Positions 13,332-15,458 of a DNA stretch of 15,458 bases are shown in pieces. Each line of letters begins with the position of its first letter. Positions within the stretch are counted from its first letter, which is position 1. The notes under the pieces are model-generated. The model did not search any database and was not told the DNA's origin. It saw only the letters and a program-made list of their open reading frames with translations. This DNA is from DATBIO01 sp036556965 (GTDB lineage Bacteria; Acidobacteriota; Vicinamibacteria; Fen-336). A program made the translations under genes and the position numbers. The DNA is taken from contig DATBIO010000039.1 in the NCBI GenBank assembly GCA_036556965.1, positions 1 to 15,458 on the forward strand. Reading direction: 5' to 3'.

Positions 13332-15170
13332 CTAACGCAGCAGCGCGGCCACCTTGCCCTCCGCCTCGTCGTGGAGCCCCGGCGGCGCGCCGAAGAAGGT
13401 GGCCGCCGTGCGCCCCTGTCCGTCGAACAGGAACAGCGTAGGCACCGCGCTGATGTCACCGAAAGAGCGCGCCACCTCCGGCGACCCCATGGCCCAGCGG
13501 ATGGGCGCGCCGATCTCGCCCGCCATGCGCCGGACGTCGGCCTCGTCGGACTCCACCGCGATGGCCAGCACCACCAGGCGGTCGCCGTGCTTCCGCTGGA
13601 GGTCGCCCAGCCAGGCGAGCGTGCCGCGGCAGGGAGGGCACCAGGTCGCCCAGAACTCCACGAGCACCGGGCGGCCGGCCAGGGATTCCTTGGTCACCGG
13701 CTTGCCCTCGAGGTCGGTGAGGGCGAGCTTGGGAAGGGAGGCGATGTCGGTGTCCTGCGCGGGCACGGCCTGCGCGCGCGCCACGTCCATCCTGCCGGCC
13801 AGGATCAGCTCGATCATGCGGGCCAGGTCCGCGCGGAAGCGCTCGTGGCTCTCCGCGTTCTTGAACGGCGTGTAGCGGCCCTCGCCGCCGCCCTCGCCCT
13901 TGCCGTAGAAGCCGAAGTCCTTGGGCTTGGCCACGAGCACGTCGTCCACGAAGATGGCCGGGTACCGCGTGACGCCGAAGCGCCGCGCGAGCTCGGAGTC
14001 GCCGTAGTTCTCGGTCACGAACCGCGCCTTGCCGCCGAACGACTGGGCCACGCTGTGTGCCAGCAGACCTGCTGGATCGGAGATGTTTCAGGTGTAGGGC
14101 CAGCGGACGAGGGTCACGGTGACGGTGGGGGCGGGCCGCGCCGCGCGGGCGGGCGCCGCCTGCAGGGCCGCGAAGTAGCGGGGCAGCACGTCGTTCGCCA
14201 CGGCGGCCGCCACCGCCACGTTGCCGTCCTGGGCGTGCTCCGCGAGGTCGAACTGCGCGAGCTGGAGCATGAGGCGGCCGATGCTGTGGTCGGTGCCGGG
14301 CGCGTCCAGGCGCGCGGCCAGGGGCTCGAGCTGCTCCGCGACGGCCGCGGGCGTGGGCGTCGCTGCCGGGCCCGGCTTGAGGGGGGCGAATCGGCGCGCG
14401 GCCTCAAGGTAGCGCAGGAGCGCGCCGTAGCGGAGGCCGGCGGCGTCCAGCTCGCGCGCTTCCTTGAGCGCGGCGTTCGCGCCGATGAAGTCGCGGTGCT
14501 TGTCGAGGGAGGCCGGCGGCCGGTAGGCGGCCAGGAGCGCGTCCTGGAGGTCGTCCAGCTCAGGCGCCAGCGCGCGCAGCGGCGGCGGCGCGCCCTTCTC
14601 CGGCTCGTGCAGCTTGCGGGCGAAGGCGGTGAACTGGCGCTGGGCCTGCGCCGCGCCCAGGTAGTAGAGCCCGCTGTCCGGCGTGGTGCTGCGGCCGTAG
14701 TCCAGGCTCGCGTCGTAGTAGATCTTGACCTGGGGCAGGGCGGCCTCGGCCATGGCCCGCACCGCCGCGGGCTTCAATTCCTCCAGCGCCTTGGCGTCGG
14801 CCGCTGCGCGCTGCGGCTTCAGCTCGCCGCCCATACGCTTCCACTCGGCCTCGAAGGCCGCCTGGTCCTTGCGCTGCTCGGCCGTCCGCTGGCCGATGTA
14901 GGTGGTGGCGGAGAGGTTCTCGTTCACGAAGGCCAGGCGCTGGAGGGCGAGCAGGCGGTGGCCTTGCTTCAGGGCCTGCTCCGCGCGGCCCAGCACGGTC
15001 TCCGCGCCGGGCTTGATCTGCGTCCAGAGCTCGTCGGTGGCGGTGTTGGTCCGGATGTACTCCGCCCAGCGCGCCAGCTCCGCGGCGATGGGGTCGGGCG
15101 GAGGAGTCGTGGCCCCGGCGGCGCTGGTGAGGGCGACGAGCGCGAAGGCAGCTCGCGCGGCGGCGCGCAT
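13332..15170 (-). CDS. Secreted selenoprotein: helical domain + Sec-thioredoxin fold + TlpA-like thioredoxin
   Basis: Read as one 612-residue protein through an in-frame TGA (14088-14090) decoded as Sec361. The ATG at 15170 follows AAGGAG (15176-15181 on the plus strand) and gives a signal peptide (1 to about 20, ending SAAGA). Residues about 22-345 are mostly helical and unrecognised. Residues about 348-460 form a thioredoxin fold: strand VTVTLVRWPYT, then UNIS in place of CxxC, helix, RFVTENYGDSELARRFGVTRYPAIFVDD with the cis-proline at 404. The 43-residue Sec-to-proline distance is nearly that of E. coli thioredoxin (Cys32 to Pro76). Residues about 475-612 are a TlpA/AhpC-TSA-like domain with WCPPC (C511, C514) and AVPTLFLFDG. 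Sec361, C511 and C514 are its only Cys/Sec residues, so extracytoplasmic thiol or peroxide chemistry is likely. The partner is unknown. The alternative is two genes split at a real stop. Confidence 0.88.
14060..14090 (-). promoter_or_regulatory. Bacterial SECIS element with the Sec-coding UGA
   Basis: In the mRNA, UGA (14090-14088) is followed after 12 nt by CCAGCA (14075-14070), loop GGUC (14069-14066) and UGCUGG (14065-14060), a perfect 6-bp stem with a GGUC apical loop. The core GCAGGUCUGC, starting 15 nt after the UGA, matches the sequence and position I recall for the E. coli fdhF SECIS, and both proteins encode Ala-Gly-Leu at positions +6 to +8 after Sec. Such hairpins are bound by SelB to direct Sec-tRNA to the UGA. 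Confidence 0.88.
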
Positions 15171-15300
15171 GGCGGCTCCTTGAGGTCCGCGCGCGCCGCC
15201 CCCGGTGCGCCACGGACGGCTCAAGCATGCCACGGGCGGGCATCGAACGGATTGAACGGGGGTCCGGGGGGACGAGGAACCGGGTCGGATTCCGGCTCGG

Positions 15301-15458
15301 TTATTTCTTCTCGGAGAGTATCTGCTTGAGCCGCTCGGCCAGGGCGTCGTTCTTGGCCAGGATCTGCTCGGCGTTCCGCTGGCGGCGCGCCACCAGCGCG
15401 TCGCGCAGCCCGCGGTCGGCCAGGGCGAGGATGGCGGCGGCCAGGTGGCCGGCGTTGG
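15301..15458 (-). CDS. purE: N5-carboxyaminoimidazole ribonucleotide mutase PurE, C-terminal part
   Basis: Only the last 51 codons are in the window; the gene continues past the right edge. The visible sequence starts NAGHLAAAILALAD and continues RNAEQILAKNDALAERLKQ before ending SEKK and TAA. This matches the C-terminal helix of class I PurE, where an NAGLLA-type segment contributes to the active site and an extended helix packs in the octamer. PurE converts N5-CAIR to CAIR in purine biosynthesis in the cytoplasm. It lies upstream of the selenoprotein gene on the same strand with a 130-base gap, in which I see no clear terminator or promoter. Co-transcription is possible but unproven. Confidence 0.85.
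   Translation of the reverse strand, partial: NAGHLAAAILALADRGLRDALVARRQRNAEQILAKNDALAERLKQILSEKK

Noticed and set aside
13332..14051. A separate TlpA-like thioredoxin gene starting at GTG 14051
   Set aside because: The start lacks a Shine-Dalgarno and a signal peptide and would begin inside a thioredoxin fold after its active site. The same frame continues upstream through one TGA with a SECIS hairpin, so one selenoprotein gene explains it better.
15171..15300. A purE terminator or a promoter for the selenoprotein gene
   Set aside because: Only weak partial inverted repeats and no convincing -35/-10 pair were found, so no feature is called in this gap.

Overview
This is a GC-rich window (about 70% by eye) from a diderm bacterium, most likely an acidobacterium. 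The main clue is a 1,096-residue Oar-like TonB-dependent receptor with an N-terminal carboxypeptidase-regulatory-like domain, a family strongly expanded in Acidobacteriota. A lipoprotein, three further secreted proteins, an OPT-family transporter and split cell-division genes agree with a diderm. The taxonomic call is an inference; there is no rRNA here.

Layout, left to right: ftsE (+, 82-738); udk (-, 757-1371) lying between ftsE and ftsX; ftsX (+, 1398-2294); the TonB-dependent receptor (+, 2404-5694); a palindrome-rich convergent gap; a class II cyclic-nucleotide phosphodiesterase (-, 5876-6637); a 616-base region without a conventional protein gene. That region holds a compact transcription unit with a consensus promoter, a 16-nt match to the complement of the 16S rRNA 3' end, a 13-codon ORF, several helices and a strong intrinsic terminator. 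Then come a lipoprotein with two DUF5666-like repeats and an Asp-rich linker (+, 7254-8243); a GlsB/YeaQ-type membrane protein and an OPT transporter in one operon (-, 8286-10735); a tandem pair of secreted paralogs with Big_5-like C-termini (+, 10852-12057 and 12075-13310); a long secreted thioredoxin-fold protein (-, 13332-15170); and the C-terminus of PurE (-, 15301 to the window edge).

The most important result is at 13332-15170. A standard gene call gives two genes here, but they lie in one frame separated by a single TGA (14088-14090). The upstream part ends on the first beta-strand of a thioredoxin fold and the downstream part starts just after the active site. The bases after the TGA form a 6-bp hairpin with a GGUC loop. 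Its core, GCAGGUCUGC, starts 15 nt after the UGA, as I recall for E. coli fdhF. I therefore annotate one 612-residue selenoprotein with Sec361, an N-terminal helical domain, a Sec-thioredoxin domain and a C-terminal TlpA-like domain with WCPPC. Sec361, Cys511 and Cys514 are its only Cys/Sec residues. I do not recognise this architecture as a described selenoprotein family.

The second candidate is the small transcription unit at 6835-7101. Promoter signals are unusually readable. udk and ftsX share a symmetric GATTATAATC that places TATAAT on both strands just before both start codons, which suggests leaderless divergent transcripts. The OPT operon, the phosphodiesterase and the small RNA each have TTGACR-17/18-TANNNT promoters.
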